A DNA stretch of 64,000 nt, taken from positions 5,097,501 through 5,161,500 of the forward strand of contig NZ_CP150269.1 of assembly GCF_037976825.1 (NCBI RefSeq). The letters are read 5' to 3'. Source of the stretch: Paenibacillus sp. FSL K6-1330 (GTDB lineage Bacteria > Bacillota > Bacilli > Paenibacillales > Paenibacillaceae). Position numbers and translations under genes: made by a program. The first letter of the stretch is position 1. Each line of letters starts with the position of its first letter. The notes beneath the pieces are model-generated. The model saw only the letters and a program-made list of their open reading frames with translations, was not told the DNA's origin and did no database searches. Shown piece by piece: positions 45,081 to 54,647 of the stretch.

Positions 45081-47699
45081 TCAGTTCTCGGCATAGAATT
45101 CATAGCTGCCCTGCCATGCGAACTTCTCTCCTTGTTTCAGTTCCGGTGTCATCCCTTTGATCTGCAAGAAATAGGTCTTTCCGTATTCCTGCGTAAAGAT
45201 GACAGGCATATGGTCAGCGAGATTCGCTAAAGCCCCTAAACCATATTGCCGATCCAACCTTACACGCAGTTTGTGCTGGAATCCTCCCTGATCGGTTGAG
45301 CTGAGTTGATAGCTGTCGACATTCGGATTCACGGCTTTCGTGCCTGAATCGCTGTATCTATTCGCAGGGCTTGAAGCAACTTCCTGATCGCCTGCGAAGT
45401 AGCGAACCGTATCGTTCCATGCGCCATTCACCGACTGAAGTCCGTAATACGTATCGAACGTGATGTCTTCCAGCGCCTCGATTTCATTATGGACCTGTAC
45501 ATGACCGCCCGAGATCTCGTACGTGACAGTCTCCCTAAGCACGGGTCTTCCAGAACCATCCGCCTCTTTCGTGTTATAGGCTTGGATCAGACTGACCACT
45601 ACGATCTTGGTATAAACACTCGCCGTCACGGTACCATCCGCTACTTCCATACCGTCCGCCCACACGCGGAACGAATCCGTCCTTCCTGTATGCGAGCTGG
45701 TGCTGCCGCCATCGTAGTTGTGGTTGCCCCCTGTGAAATCCCACGGATTGCCGTTGCCGTTCGCATTCGCTCTCACCACGTAAGGCCCGATCCAGTCCGA
45801 TACATCCGCCTGAAGAAGCGTCGATGGTCGAGACATATCCGGATTCACCGTCGTTCCCGTATTCTCGGCCAGTCGCCATTCCTTGAGCCCTTCCAACTTA
45901 TTCGCACCAAAACGATCGAATACGATCCACATATCGCTTTGGTCATTGTATTTATGGGCGACCGTAATTTCAGTGCCGCATTTCACCACGAATTGCGTCG
46001 CATCCGAAGCCACGGGGTCTTCTGGCTGCTTGGAGCAAGGTCTTGGCTTCGCATACGTCCCTGTCACGAACTGAGCCATGAGGTCATAATTCTGACGAAC
46101 CAAGGGGTCGCTAGACTCGGCACTCTGAAGCAAGGATGCCGTATTGCCTTGATCGAATGCCATAAATGCTTGGTTCATATAGCCATAGTCAATGCCTCCG
46201 TTCAGCAAATCGACATATCGCGCCTGCTTATCGGTGTCGGTATTCATCTGTTCATCGAACTCCAGCTCGATTCCCATCTGATATTGCTTCGCTAAACCTG
46301 CGGCATCCTCTACGCGCTGCGGAACAGCGGAAGCGTAAGCACCCGGCTCCAGCAGCGCGGCGTCAAATCCTAAAGCCTTCCAGTCATAATTCCGGTTACC
46401 TTGGAAGGTTGGAATCCAGTAGAAGTTCACACCCTTCTCATGCACTTGCTTGCTCGTTCCTTGGATTATTTTCGCTTCGTTCAGATCGGTCATACTGATG
46501 CTTTTACCGCCCCAATATATGCCGTTCAGCTTCAGATTCGGGTACTTCTCTTCTTTCCACCGTTGCTTGATCTGCTGCATCCACCAGGTAACCGCCTTTT
46601 GCTTATTGGCGGAAGCCGCTTCGACTCCGATAACGGAAGAATTAAAATTCTCAGTCACGCCATCGCCATCCACATCCCCGAAATCCGACACGGTATCACC
46701 TGGGTTTGGCATCATGAGCACAACGTTCACCTTATGACCTTGTTCTCCCAGCTTTCGCCCCGCTTCAGTTACCGCTTCATTCAAATGCTGCAGATCGCCC
46801 TGATCCGTGAACATCTTGTCTAAATACCCCTTCCAATCGCCGAAGGTAGCGGTTCCCTTCGTGAAATCCTGTCCACTCGGCGATTGCTCGCTCTGGAACA
46901 GCACCCCGTCGAACAACCAATCCACCGGCTCACCTTGTCCATTGACATAACTCACGTATGGCATAAGGTTGTCTTTCGTCCAGGTATCAGCCCTACCCGG
47001 ACCGTTCCCGTTATTCAACAGCACGAGATTACGCATGCCACCAGTTGCCTTCCCCGATTCCTGATAAGCAAGCCGATCCGCAGATACCTGCTTGGCTTTG
47101 TTCATTTTGCCATCCGTGCCCCAGATCTCGATCTCATCCAAAAATACGAACACATCGGTGGTAAATGTGACTTTGACATATTGGGCATAGGCCATTGTCG
47201 CATTGGGGTGATGCTGAGCTAATCCATCCTCATTGCCGTCCCAGATATAGCCTTGGGTGCTCGGAGGAACATCTGCCCATCTCACTTCGCGGCTAGGGAT
47301 GTGCGCGAGGGTTCCCCACTGTGAGCCATCGTTGGACGCATACATGGATACCGTGTTCGGATAGGCAATACCGACCGAAGAATCTTGGAGGAAATGCGCC
47401 TGAATCCGAGCGATCGATTTCTTCTCCCCTAGGTCGAAGATGACGCTGCGCGTGGACTTGCGGAGATGTCCTGTCCATGCCGAATCCGTGAAGATCGTCG
47501 AACCGTACTTCCCGTCCGTTAACTTATTCCCCGCATCCCCATAGCTTGGTTCCGGCTGCTCCGACCATGTGTACCCGATACCTGCAGCGAGGTTTCGCAA
47601 TTCAGGCTGATCTTGGGCCGCTTCGGCTGTCGGCAGCCATAACAGTACTATCCATACTGCAATAGCTGCAGCAATCCCTTGTCGCCTGTTTCGTTTCAT
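45081..47699 (-). CDS. Secreted DUF4855 protein with N-terminal discoidin-like (F5/8 type C) module
   Basis: An 872-residue exported protein. The signal peptide is about 1-27 (IAAAIAVWIVLLWLPTAEAA). Residues about 30-200 form a galactose-binding-like module (WTGHLRKSTRSVIFDLGEKK, GIAYPNTVSMYASNDGSQWG, QYVKVTFTTDVFVFLDEIEI). Residues about 210-560 are the DUF4855 domain (GGMRNLVLLNNGNG, YVNGQGEPVDWLFDGVLFQS, VLMMPNPGDTVSDFGDVDGD, GIYWGGKSISM, GFDAALLEPGAYAS), a TIM-barrel-like region thought to act on or bind glycans. The rest is a beta-sandwich. GGGAGGG lies 6 bases before the ATG. It probably handles an extracellular polysaccharide. Confidence 0.88.
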   Translation of the reverse strand: MKRNRRQGIAAAIAVWIVLLWLPTAEAAQDQPELRNLAAGIGYTWSEQPEPSYGDAGNKLTDGKYGSTIFTDSAWTGHLRKSTRSVIFDLGEKKSIARIQAHFLQDSSVGIAYPNTVSMYASNDGSQWGTLAHIPSREVRWADVPPSTQGYIWDGNEDGLAQHHPNATMAYAQYVKVTFTTDVFVFLDEIEIWGTDGKMNKAKQVSADRLAYQESGKATGGMRNLVLLNNGNGPGRADTWTKDNLMPYVSYVNGQGEPVDWLFDGVLFQSEQSPSGQDFTKGTATFGDWKGYLDKMFTDQGDLQHLNEAVTEAGRKLGEQGHKVNVVLMMPNPGDTVSDFGDVDGDGVTENFNSSVIGVEAASANKQKAVTWWMQQIKQRWKEEKYPNLKLNGIYWGGKSISMTDLNEAKIIQGTSKQVHEKGVNFYWIPTFQGNRNYDWKALGFDAALLEPGAYASAVPQRVEDAAGLAKQYQMGIELEFDEQMNTDTDKQARYVDLLNGGIDYGYMNQAFMAFDQGNTASLLQSAESSDPLVRQNYDLMAQFVTGTYAKPRPCSKQPEDPVASDATQFVVKCGTEITVAHKYNDQSDMWIVFDRFGANKLEGLKEWRLAENTGTTVNPDMSRPSTLLQADVSDWIGPYVVRANANGNGNPWDFTGGNHNYDGGSTSSHTGRTDSFRVWADGMEVADGTVTASVYTKIVVVSLIQAYNTKEADGSGRPVLRETVTYEISGGHVQVHNEIEALEDITFDTYYGLQSVNGAWNDTVRYFAGDQEVASSPANRYSDSGTKAVNPNVDSYQLSSTDQGGFQHKLRVRLDRQYGLGALANLADHMPVIFTQEYGKTYFLQIKGMTPELKQGEKFAWQGSYEFYAEN

Positions 47700-47866
47700 T
47701 CATTTCCCTCCCGATTCGATGAAATAAGATTAATGAATGCGGTTTCATAAGTAGCTTGGTAATACTGTGCCACAAACGCCGTAATTCTCACCATCGGCCA
47801 TTGGAACCAAGTAAAAATTTTAGATTACCATCGAATAGTGTGGGTATATGCTGAATTATAGCGAAT

Positions 47867-47898
47867 TAAAAAAGGGCACCTGCGAAAGGCGCCCTTCG
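47867..47898 (-). terminator. Rho-independent terminator of the 47.9-49.8 kb operon
   Basis: Minus-strand AAGGGCGCCT stem with AGGTGCCCTT followed by six Ts, 40 bp after the stop of the 89-residue protein gene. Confidence 0.88.
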
Positions 47899-47937
47899 TT
47901 AGACCTGTTCTTACCTAGGGACACCCAGTCATCGGCA

Positions 47938-48207
47938 CTATAAATGAAAGATCATGTCGACCACCCAGGTCACAACTACGCATTCTATGACAAAGATTCC
48001 TAAACAACAAAAATAGAAAACGGACAGCTTCAGCTCCCCGAACTGATCCTTCCAAAAACGTCTACGGAACAAGGAGATGAGATCCGGCGTAAACGAATAC
48101 TTCACCGACTGCTTCAGATCATCCACATTTTCAAAAATCCGTCTAAACATCCACTTGTATATCGGTATGTTAAGAATAAACAAGATCACATACATTAGAA
48201 GTTCCAT
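47938..48207 (-). CDS. Small two-helix membrane protein
   Basis: An 89-residue protein with hydrophobic segments at about 3-18 (LLMYVILFILNIPIYKW) and 62-86 (FYFCCLGIFVIECVVVTWVV), and a charged middle rich in arginine and lysine. AGGAGGTGA lies about 12 bases before the ATG, a little far. No family recognised. It is the last gene of a run of small membrane proteins around a methyltransferase. Confidence 0.7.
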   Translation of the reverse strand: MELLMYVILFILNIPIYKWMFRRIFENVDDLKQSVKYSFTPDLISLFRRRFWKDQFGELKLSVFYFCCLGIFVIECVVVTWVVDMIFHL

Positions 48208-48227
48208 GAGGTCGCGTCACCTCCTAG

Positions 48228-48914
48228 TTAAACATGCTTCCACCAGATCCCGGCGCACTCCGGCACCGTTGACCATTGGTTCGCCTGGATCTTGTTCGTT
48301 AACTCTTCACCGAAAAAGAATCCCGTGTTTTGCAGTGCCTCTTCTACTGTATCAAACACATAATCCGTTCGAATCCACTGATGGCTAAATTCGTATCGAT
48401 GCTCCAATTGAGCGTAATAGCCGGTCAGGAAATCCGGAGGATTCGGTGTCTCCGTGCCCGTTCCCATCGTTTCCAGAATTAAGATCGTCCCGCCTGGTCT
48501 CAAAACTCGCTGCAGTTCATCCATGACACGTCCGAGATTGTCACTCCATTGTTCTTGGCTTGAATCAGCGAGATAACTAATACTCCAACCCGATACGATC
48601 AGATCTACACTTGAGGAATCAACCGGCAGGCTGCGATGATCAGCGACTACGGTAGTCCAATTACGCGAATGATACGCTTCAGATAATTTGTCATCTAAAA
48701 TATTCAGCATCGGCTCGGATATATCGGTACAAATCAAGGATCTGGCATCACGGGCAAGCAGCATAGATAACCGGCCAGATCCTGCCCCCAAATCAAGTAC
48801 ATCCAGCCCCTCATATGACCTGATTCCATGAATGATTTCGGATAAATCGGGCTGTCTGCTAACCATCGACTCATAGGCTTCTGCCTGTTTTCCGTATATT
48901 TCTTCAATAACCAT
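48228..48914 (-). CDS. Class I SAM-dependent methyltransferase
   Basis: A 228-residue Rossmann-fold methyltransferase (methyltransf_11/25 type): SAM-binding VLDLGAGSGRLSMLLA (motif I), CTDISEPMLNILDD, then VDLIVSGWSISYLADSS and ELQRVLRPGGTILILETMGT. Substrate unknown. ATG 48914 is preferred, with GGGGAG 10 bases before it; a TTG at 48947 overlapping the upstream stop is the alternative. Confidence 0.88.
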   Translation of the reverse strand: MVIEEIYGKQAEAYESMVSRQPDLSEIIHGIRSYEGLDVLDLGAGSGRLSMLLARDARSLICTDISEPMLNILDDKLSEAYHSRNWTTVVADHRSLPVDSSSVDLIVSGWSISYLADSSQEQWSDNLGRVMDELQRVLRPGGTILILETMGTGTETPNPPDFLTGYYAQLEHRYEFSHQWIRTDYVFDTVEEALQNTGFFFGEELTNKIQANQWSTVPECAGIWWKHV

Positions 48915-48943
48915 TTGATATTCACTCCCCTGAATTGGTACGA

Positions 48944-49228
48944 TCAATCTCTCTTTTCCAAGTCGCGCAACAGCTTGTCAATCCGATAAAAGTCTTCCTT
49001 CGCATCCTTAAACATCGCCCTCATCGCTATGCCAACAACCAGCAGTATAATGGAGATTAACAGGAAAATAACCGTAAGCAAGCTGCCTCTCAAGTCATTT
49101 GTAAAGTTGTATGCCAGAATCTCGGGGAACTCGCTGTTAAAAAACGTAATTACCGTCACAATGAAAAAAAATGCGCTCAGGGTTAGGAATACGATGGAGC
49201 ACTTTCTCGTCCTATCGAAGTATGGCAC
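48944..49228 (-). CDS. Small two-helix membrane protein
   Basis: A 94-residue protein with helices at about 10-30 (CSIVFLTLSAFFFIVTVITF) and 48-70 (LLTVIFLLISIILLVVGIAM), followed by a charged cytoplasmic tail (DFYRIDKLLRDLEKRD) that may form a coiled coil. GTG start 7 bases after AGGAGGG. Family unknown; co-directional with its neighbours. Confidence 0.72.
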   Translation of the reverse strand: MPYFDRTRKCSIVFLTLSAFFFIVTVITFFNSEFPEILAYNFTNDLRGSLLTVIFLLISIILLVVGIAMRAMFKDAKEDFYRIDKLLRDLEKRD

Positions 49229-49260
49229 ATCATTCCCTCCTATCCACCCAGCTGTCAGTT

Positions 49261-49785
49261 TTATTTTTCCGCTGATGTTCCGTCATATCTCCGGTTTGCA
49301 AGTCCTTGTATCCACTTGTATATGAAGCACAGCAGCAGCGAGAAGGCGATCATCATGAAGTACGTATTCCAGTTGAAAAATTGATTGTTCAAATGTATCG
49401 AAAGGAGGCCGCCGGTCGTAATGGATTCAATATGTTGCCAGTCCGCTGTCCCCCACCTCAATTCGAACGCCTCGGCTAGGACTTCTCTATAGGCTTCGAG
49501 TCGATGAAGCTGATATACATAACCCGCTACGATATAGCCGGCCAGGGCTAAGATCAGCATGCTTAACTTGCTGAGGGACATCTTAAGATCCTTGAACATA
49601 CGAATCCATTGAAGAACAAGCACCAGGAAAAGAATACTCAGAGGGATTAACAGCAGGATGACTGGATTTCCGTTTCCAGAACTAGTGCCGGGCTTCGGGG
49701 TCATGGCATTCCCCAGTAGAACCAATATTAGACAGACCAGAGCATTGATGAACAGACCGGTGAGATATTTAATCTTCATTGTCAT
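49261..49785 (-). CDS. Membrane protein of unknown function (about 4 helices)
   Basis: A 174-residue protein with hydrophobic stretches at about 7-27, 43-62, 76-92 and 142-160, and an extracellular loop of about 45 residues (VYQLHRLEAYREVLAEAFEL). GAGGG lies 7 bases before the ATG. It follows the alpha/beta hydrolase gene by 10 bp, so they are in one operon. No family recognised. Confidence 0.72.
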   Translation of the reverse strand: MTMKIKYLTGLFINALVCLILVLLGNAMTPKPGTSSGNGNPVILLLIPLSILFLVLVLQWIRMFKDLKMSLSKLSMLILALAGYIVAGYVYQLHRLEAYREVLAEAFELRWGTADWQHIESITTGGLLSIHLNNQFFNWNTYFMMIAFSLLLCFIYKWIQGLANRRYDGTSAEK

Positions 49786-49795
49786 TACACTTCCC

Positions 49796-50677
49796 TCAAG
49801 CTTCCCAGCAAAAGCCTATTATCTCTTCATGAACGAGCTCCGGCACCTCATGATTGATCGCATGGCCAGCGTCCTTAACGATGCGGTAACGCATCCCATT
49901 TGTCTCCAGTCTGGCAACCGCCTTCGGATAATAGCTAAGCAAATCTTGCTCGCCGATAACAAACAAGGACTTGCTGCGAATAGCCTGAATGTCGGCAGAC
50001 GAATGGATCGTAATGGTATGCTTCATCATGGAGCGATTGTTGAAGTACTTCAACAGGTAGAACCAGTGCTGCATAAGCTCCGGGTTGTTCTCGAATGCAT
50101 CTGCATGGGCACCGCACAGCTTGCGAAGCAGTGTACGCACACTCCGTTCTGAAGGGAACAGTGCTTCCGGCAGAAAAGCCCGCATCATTTTGATCATCAG
50201 TTCAGATTGACTTCCGGCAATGCCGCCAGCCAAGCATACAATCTTTCTTATCCGATCCGGTCTGACAATAGCGTAATGATAGGCCAGATAAGCTCCATAG
50301 GATACACCGGCGATATAGGTTGCGTCAACATTCATCGCCTCCAGGACCTCGTCCAACCATTTTGCCTGATTAAAGTTATGCGCATACCGGTCATTCGGCT
50401 CGCTTTTCCCCGAACCTCCGATATTATCCACGGCGATGATATAGAAATTGCGGGATAACTCCGACACGTTATAAATCCACATCATGGCGACGTTGTCGCC
50501 CGTTCCATGCAATAACAGCAGCGGGGGGAGGTCCGATGAACCTGCCGTTATTACGTGAGTCATCCCGTACGAGGTGGATACTTTATGCTGCTCGTAAGGT
50601 ACCGTCCATCCCGCCATCAGGCGATCATAGGATTCATAGACGAGCTTTTGTCCATTATCGCTTTTAAAACGCTTCAA
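49796..50677 (-). CDS. Alpha/beta hydrolase
   Basis: About 293 residues of an alpha/beta-hydrolase fold: oxyanion strand LLLLHGTGDNVAM, nucleophile elbow GVSYGAYLAY (serine about 142 from the TTG start), acid region FVIGEQDLLSYY and catalytic histidine in DAGHAINHE. Cytoplasmic. The substrate is not predictable; relatives include epoxide hydrolase-like and BioH-like esterases. TTG 50677 is chosen because GGAGG lies 8 bases before it. A scrap of a second copy sits at 43.48 kb. Confidence 0.87.
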   Translation of the reverse strand: MKRFKSDNGQKLVYESYDRLMAGWTVPYEQHKVSTSYGMTHVITAGSSDLPPLLLLHGTGDNVAMMWIYNVSELSRNFYIIAVDNIGGSGKSEPNDRYAHNFNQAKWLDEVLEAMNVDATYIAGVSYGAYLAYHYAIVRPDRIRKIVCLAGGIAGSQSELMIKMMRAFLPEALFPSERSVRTLLRKLCGAHADAFENNPELMQHWFYLLKYFNNRSMMKHTITIHSSADIQAIRSKSLFVIGEQDLLSYYPKAVARLETNGMRYRIVKDAGHAINHEVPELVHEEIIGFCWEA

Positions 50678-50716
50678 TCCCTGCACCTCCAGTGACACTG
50701 GACTCTACCTTCATTG

Positions 50717-51403
50717 CTAGCTTTCATAATGTTCATTATAAATACGAATCAATTCTTCCAGCCTATGTATGGTCCGATATGGCTTTACTTCTTCGGAGTA
50801 GTCCCAGTTGCCATCTCGCGTAAACCATATGGGTTTGATACCGCTTTGCGCTGCTCCGATGATATCGTTATGCGGGTGGTCGCCGACGAACCACGTCTCT
50901 GATGGCAGAACATTAAGCAGATCTAAAGCCCTCATATAGATCCTTGGATCGGGTTTTTTAACGCCCGCCTCTTCGGAAATCACGATGGAATCAAAATACT
51001 CGCGTATGCCCAGTTGACGGATCTTCCCTTCTTGTACTTGGACGGTTCCATTGGTAATGATGCCAAGCTTAAGTCCCATAGACTTCAACTCGTGCAACAT
51101 GGGAGACAGCTGATCCATCGGCTGGATACAAAGCGGGATTGCTTCCCTGAAAAATGTTAAGTATTCATTAGCCATAGGCGGATTCACCCACTGAAGATGC
51201 TCGACCAGCATCTCATACACTTCATGCTTATCCCGGTAGCCGTTATGATCCGCTTCCTTGAATCGCTTGGCTATCATGAACTGAGTGTTTACATCAGAGT
51301 CCGGGAAATACCTGGCAATCAATCGCTCAATGAACGAGTTAATCGCCGCCCTTCTGTCCGTTAGTGTCTCATCCAGATCAAAGATTATCGCTTTTAACGT
51401 CAT
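50717..51403 (-). CDS. HAD superfamily hydrolase (YjjG/PpaX-like phosphatase)
   Basis: A 228-residue HAD phosphatase with a helical cap. Motif I is IIFDLDETLTDRR (nucleophile D9, acid D11), motif II is GIITNGTVQ, motif III lysine is in EAGVKKPDPRIY, and motif IV is FVGDHPHNDIIGAAQ. Such enzymes dephosphorylate small phosphorylated metabolites or nucleotides. Length normal. Weak ribosome site. It lies 39 bp upstream of the hydrolase gene on the same strand. Confidence 0.9.
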   Translation of the reverse strand: MTLKAIIFDLDETLTDRRAAINSFIERLIARYFPDSDVNTQFMIAKRFKEADHNGYRDKHEVYEMLVEHLQWVNPPMANEYLTFFREAIPLCIQPMDQLSPMLHELKSMGLKLGIITNGTVQVQEGKIRQLGIREYFDSIVISEEAGVKKPDPRIYMRALDLLNVLPSETWFVGDHPHNDIIGAAQSGIKPIWFTRDGNWDYSEEVKPYRTIHRLEELIRIYNEHYES

Positions 51404-51466
51404 AGGGGGACCTGCTTTCTAATGTCTTGTCTAGGAAAGAGAAGCCATCTGTATTTCCTATCTTTC

Positions 51467-52045
51467 CTATCTCGGTAAGATCTCATAGCTTTTGACATAA
51501 CCACGGTCGTCAAAATAAATAAAGAGACCCTCTCTCTTGTAATCGGCCCTTCGCCGTGCTCCAAGATCATACACAGCTATATCGTCTGTGGCATTTGCCC
51601 ATTTGGCATTGTCGTTGGCACCCAGAAGGTCCATCACTTCCCCTTGGGTTAAACCGATCAAATCATGTTTCTGTAAAAAATCGTCCACCATGATCAATCT
51701 TTGTTCAGGATAACCAACCCAACGGTTGTAATCGAAGTGCTGCTGTGATTGGTTGTAACTTAAGGCGTAGATTGAAAAAGATAAGAGAATCACCCCGATA
51801 ATGCCAGTTGACCAATAATGTGTGGAATGTAACTTGCTCCACGGTTTTTTGGATATCAGATACAGAATGAGTAGCAGCAATAGCACAGGAAAAGAAATCA
51901 ATACTACCGATACGTAAGACAACACAACTTTATAGTGGTAAATCAACCGGATGATTACTCTGGCGTAGACCACAACGTATATGCCTACAATCAAACCAAG
52001 AACGGCAGCATGCGGATTCCATCTTGCTTCCTTTCTCTCCGACAT
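51467..52045 (-). CDS. Membrane protein with C-terminal SmpA/BLA-like domain
   Basis: About 192 residues. Three hydrophobic helices lie in the first 100 residues (VLGLIVGIYVVVYARVIIRL, VVLISFPVLLLLLILYLI, IIGVILLSFSIYAL). The C-terminal 80 residues contain GLTQGEVMDLLGANDN and VYDLGARRRADYKREGLFIY, resembling the small SmpA/OmlA fold of lipoproteins that assess protein assembly. ATG 52045 is preferred with GGAGG some 14 bases upstream; the frame is open to 52108 and would overlap the NUDIX gene. Function unknown. Confidence 0.65.
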   Translation of the reverse strand: MSERKEARWNPHAAVLGLIVGIYVVVYARVIIRLIYHYKVVLSYVSVVLISFPVLLLLLILYLISKKPWSKLHSTHYWSTGIIGVILLSFSIYALSYNQSQQHFDYNRWVGYPEQRLIMVDDFLQKHDLIGLTQGEVMDLLGANDNAKWANATDDIAVYDLGARRRADYKREGLFIYFDDRGYVKSYEILPR

Positions 52046-52085
52046 TAAACGCCGCCACCTCCATAGATTCAGTCTGTCATACCCT

Positions 52086-52553
52086 TCAGAAATGAGCCCG
52101 CTCTCCATTGGCTTTGGTGAAAATATGCTCCGGATATTTTATTGCCATGGGCGGAAGTTGATCCTCTGGAAAGAACATGAGTTCCGCGAACTCGTCATTC
52201 TCACGATCCAACTCACCCGAAATGAAGCGGCACTCGAACACAATCGTAAGGTACTCCACTTGATGTCCGTTGCTGTACGTATATCGGCGTTCTTTTCCAC
52301 CATATACCCCAATGATTCGTTCGGGTAAGATATCAAGCCCAGTCTCTTCTTTCGCTTCGCGAGTCATCGCCTCTGCCGGGGATTCTCCCAGCTCGATGGC
52401 ACCGGCCACAAGTCCCCATAAATCTTCATGATGCTTTCTTCCAAATAAAATAAAATCCTGATCATTGCGGATAATGCCGGCAACGGACGGCATAAATATT
52501 AGCTGGTCTCCGATCTTTTCTCTTAGATCCTTGTAGTAATCTGACATTCCCAT
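52086..52553 (-). CDS. NUDIX hydrolase
   Basis: A 155-residue NUDIX hydrolase. The Nudix box is GAIELGESPAEAMTREAKEE followed by TGL, at about residues 52-74, with the metal-binding REAKEE glutamates intact. It would cleave nucleoside diphosphate linked compounds. AAAGGAG lies upstream of the ATG. First of four NUDIX genes in 9 kb. Confidence 0.92.
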   Translation of the reverse strand: MGMSDYYKDLREKIGDQLIFMPSVAGIIRNDQDFILFGRKHHEDLWGLVAGAIELGESPAEAMTREAKEETGLDILPERIIGVYGGKERRYTYSNGHQVEYLTIVFECRFISGELDRENDEFAELMFFPEDQLPPMAIKYPEHIFTKANGERAHF

Positions 52554-52592
52554 GATTTGATGGCTCCTTTGGATTCCTAATAAAATGGATAA

Positions 52593-53033
52593 CTAGAATC
52601 TGTTCTCTATGATCAATGCCCTCATCGAATGTATCGCACTGATTAATGCATCTGTATCGCGTTGTCTACCTTTTGGGGTTGATGTCATTTCTATCATTTC
52701 AAAGGCCTGCTCCACGCCAACCCACTTGATTTCCTGCGTTTCCTCATCATAATGAGCACTCCATCCTTCCGGACTCATCAAAAAGTATTTCGTCACGCAT
52801 GTATCCGATTCATATTCACCCGGAATGGCCGCGATAATGCTGCATTTATAACCTGTCTCCTCTAACACTTCCCGGGTTGCGGTTTCTTCCGGGGAGCTAT
52901 CGCTTAATTCAGCACCGCCTTTGGCGAAGGTCCAAACATAGCCACCCCAATGGCCACTCGGACTTCTCATTAGGACCTGTTGATTCTGATTGAACACGAT
53001 GCCTCCATAAGGATACTTGGATCTCCAGCTCAA
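52593..53033 (-). CDS. NUDIX hydrolase
   Basis: A 146-residue NUDIX hydrolase. The box reads GGAELSDSSPEETATREVLE followed by ETGY (about 37-60). It has YPYGGIVFNQNQQVLM at the start, typical of small MutT-like proteins. TTG start 9 bases after AAGGAG. It lies 6 bp after the bacillithiol-transferase-like gene, so they form an operon. Confidence 0.9.
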   Translation of the reverse strand: MSWRSKYPYGGIVFNQNQQVLMRSPSGHWGGYVWTFAKGGAELSDSSPEETATREVLEETGYKCSIIAAIPGEYESDTCVTKYFLMSPEGWSAHYDEETQEIKWVGVEQAFEMIEMTSTPKGRQRDTDALISAIHSMRALIIENRF

Positions 53034-53039
53034 TTGGGC

Positions 53040-53579
53040 TCACTCCTTATGTAACTTCGCGTTTTCACGGTTCAATATGGATGTAATCTGCGCGATATGA
53101 TGCTGGTTGTGCCACACAAATCGCTGCAGCGCGATATCCAGGGTAATGCTGCCGAGCACTTGGGTTCTCATGGTTCTTTTGAAATCCTCGGGCTGTAAGT
53201 CCTTCAGCAGTATTAGAAAACGAAAATGAAGTGTTTCCAGAAGCGTAAGCGAGTTCTCAATGGGAACCTCCGTGTAATCAGTCAGTTCTGCCCATAAATC
53301 CTCCCGGTACGAGTTTGCCACCGGCTCCTCCTCGGTCAATGCACGTTTAAATCGCAGATATGCGTTCATATCGTTATCAGCCAGATGGTGCACAATTTGC
53401 TGAATACTCCACCCCTCTTCACGATAAGGCATATGCAGCTGGGAAAGGGGACATTTCATTATGATTTGCCGGAGCGTCGGTACGATTGAAGGTATCTGTT
53501 GTATAAACCTCTGTCTCTCCTCCAATGTCGGCTCCACCTTTGGCTCAAAGGAACCCAGGGGAAAACGGATGCTGATCAC
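53040..53579 (-). CDS. YfiT/DinB-fold bacillithiol transferase-like protein
   Basis: A 179-residue DinB-fold four-helix protein of the YfiT (BstA) family of metal-dependent bacillithiol S-transferases in Firmicutes. The start ISIRFPLGSFEPKVEPTLEE is typical (R/YPIGxFxP). The three metal-binding histidines are in QIVHHLADND (about 65) and WHNQHHIAQI (about 153-160). GTG 53579 is chosen because GGAGG lies 7 bases before. It would conjugate bacillithiol to toxic electrophiles. Confidence 0.88.
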   Translation of the reverse strand: MISIRFPLGSFEPKVEPTLEERQRFIQQIPSIVPTLRQIIMKCPLSQLHMPYREEGWSIQQIVHHLADNDMNAYLRFKRALTEEEPVANSYREDLWAELTDYTEVPIENSLTLLETLHFRFLILLKDLQPEDFKRTMRTQVLGSITLDIALQRFVWHNQHHIAQITSILNRENAKLHKE

Positions 53580-53690
53580 TTCCTTACCTCCTCGATACAT
53601 CAATCGTATCCTTCACATACGAAAACATATGAACGGTGTTCCACAGCAGTAAAGAACCATCATGCTTCTCATCCTATTACTAGTCCCCAT

Positions 53691-54113
53691 CTATGGGTTA
53701 GACCTATGTTTGTTGTTGCAGATAGATCGTATAAACAATACACCGGAGAACACGGAAAGCAGCATGTGAATTTCCGGTTTCCCTAATATCTCTATAACAA
53801 ACAGCCTTCTGAGTCCAAACCACTCGGGCCAATAAATACTAGGAGTGAAGATGATGACCGTAAGTATAGCAGCAGGCAATAACAGCCAGCTTATTCGAAC
53901 ATGCCCCTTAATTAAATCCCCAAGTGCTCTCCACTCTATTAAAACTCCGAATAGAAATCCCAATAAACTCATCTTTAATAGCAAGAATTGCTGGGGAGAT
54001 AAATCATAATACGCTCTTTGAATTTCATGATGCGTTTCTGTCATCAAGTACAGTAATATGAACATACCGATGACAACGAATCCGCCAAAAGCGATTTTTT
54101 TGGGTTGGCTCAT
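53691..54113 (-). CDS. Membrane protein of unknown function
   Basis: A 140-residue protein with four hydrophobic stretches (about 8-24, 45-60, 75-92, 110-128): FGGFVVIGMFILLYLM, FLLLKMSLLGFLFGVLI, WLLLPAAILTVIIFT, HMLLSVFSGVLFI. AAGGAG lies 10 bases before the ATG. No family recognised. Confidence 0.7.
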   Translation of the reverse strand: MSQPKKIAFGGFVVIGMFILLYLMTETHHEIQRAYYDLSPQQFLLLKMSLLGFLFGVLIEWRALGDLIKGHVRISWLLLPAAILTVIIFTPSIYWPEWFGLRRLFVIEILGKPEIHMLLSVFSGVLFIRSICNNKHRSNP

Positions 54114-54158
54114 CCCTCTTTCGCTCCTTTATTCAAAAAAATATTACGAAATTCCCCA

Positions 54159-54647
54159 CTAAGAATTATGAATATGCGATGACCCCGAAGTTAGACGTAA
54201 AGACGGATGAAACAATGCAAGCGAGTGCTGCACGCCATTCTTGAGATTCTCAACGATCTGTCTCATGACTTCGACATCCCGGAAATTCATGCTGTCATCT
54301 GCCAAGATATCAGGCAGCATAACCCACCGGCTATCCTTAATCTCGCCAGCTCCCAATTGAAGCGAGCCTCCCACCACTTTTCCGGTAAAATGAAACATGA
54401 TGACAGGGTGATTCAAACTGCTGATAAATGGATACACGCCTGTAGTGCCTGTCAATTGGACATCATATCCCGTCTCTTCCTTCACTTCTCTTATAGCCGC
54501 CTCAAACACAGCTTCCCCAGGCTCGATGCGCCCGCCAGGGAAGTTCCAGGTATCCCGCACCGAAGGTTTATTTTCCTGGATGATGAGCACTTGATCCCCT
54601 TGAACAAGGGTAACGCTGACCACAAGTACAATTCCATTTTCCGTCAT
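54159..54647 (-). CDS. NUDIX hydrolase
   Basis: A 162-residue NUDIX hydrolase. The box is GGRIEPGEAVFEAAIREVKE followed by ETGYDV (about 36-60). It begins with the usual strand VLVVSVTLVQGDQVLIIQEN. The ATG at 54647 has AAGGA 8 bases before it; the frame is open to 54707. Third NUDIX gene of the cluster. Confidence 0.9.
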   Translation of the reverse strand: MTENGIVLVVSVTLVQGDQVLIIQENKPSVRDTWNFPGGRIEPGEAVFEAAIREVKEETGYDVQLTGTTGVYPFISSLNHPVIMFHFTGKVVGGSLQLGAGEIKDSRWVMLPDILADDSMNFRDVEVMRQIVENLKNGVQHSLALFHPSLRLTSGSSHIHNS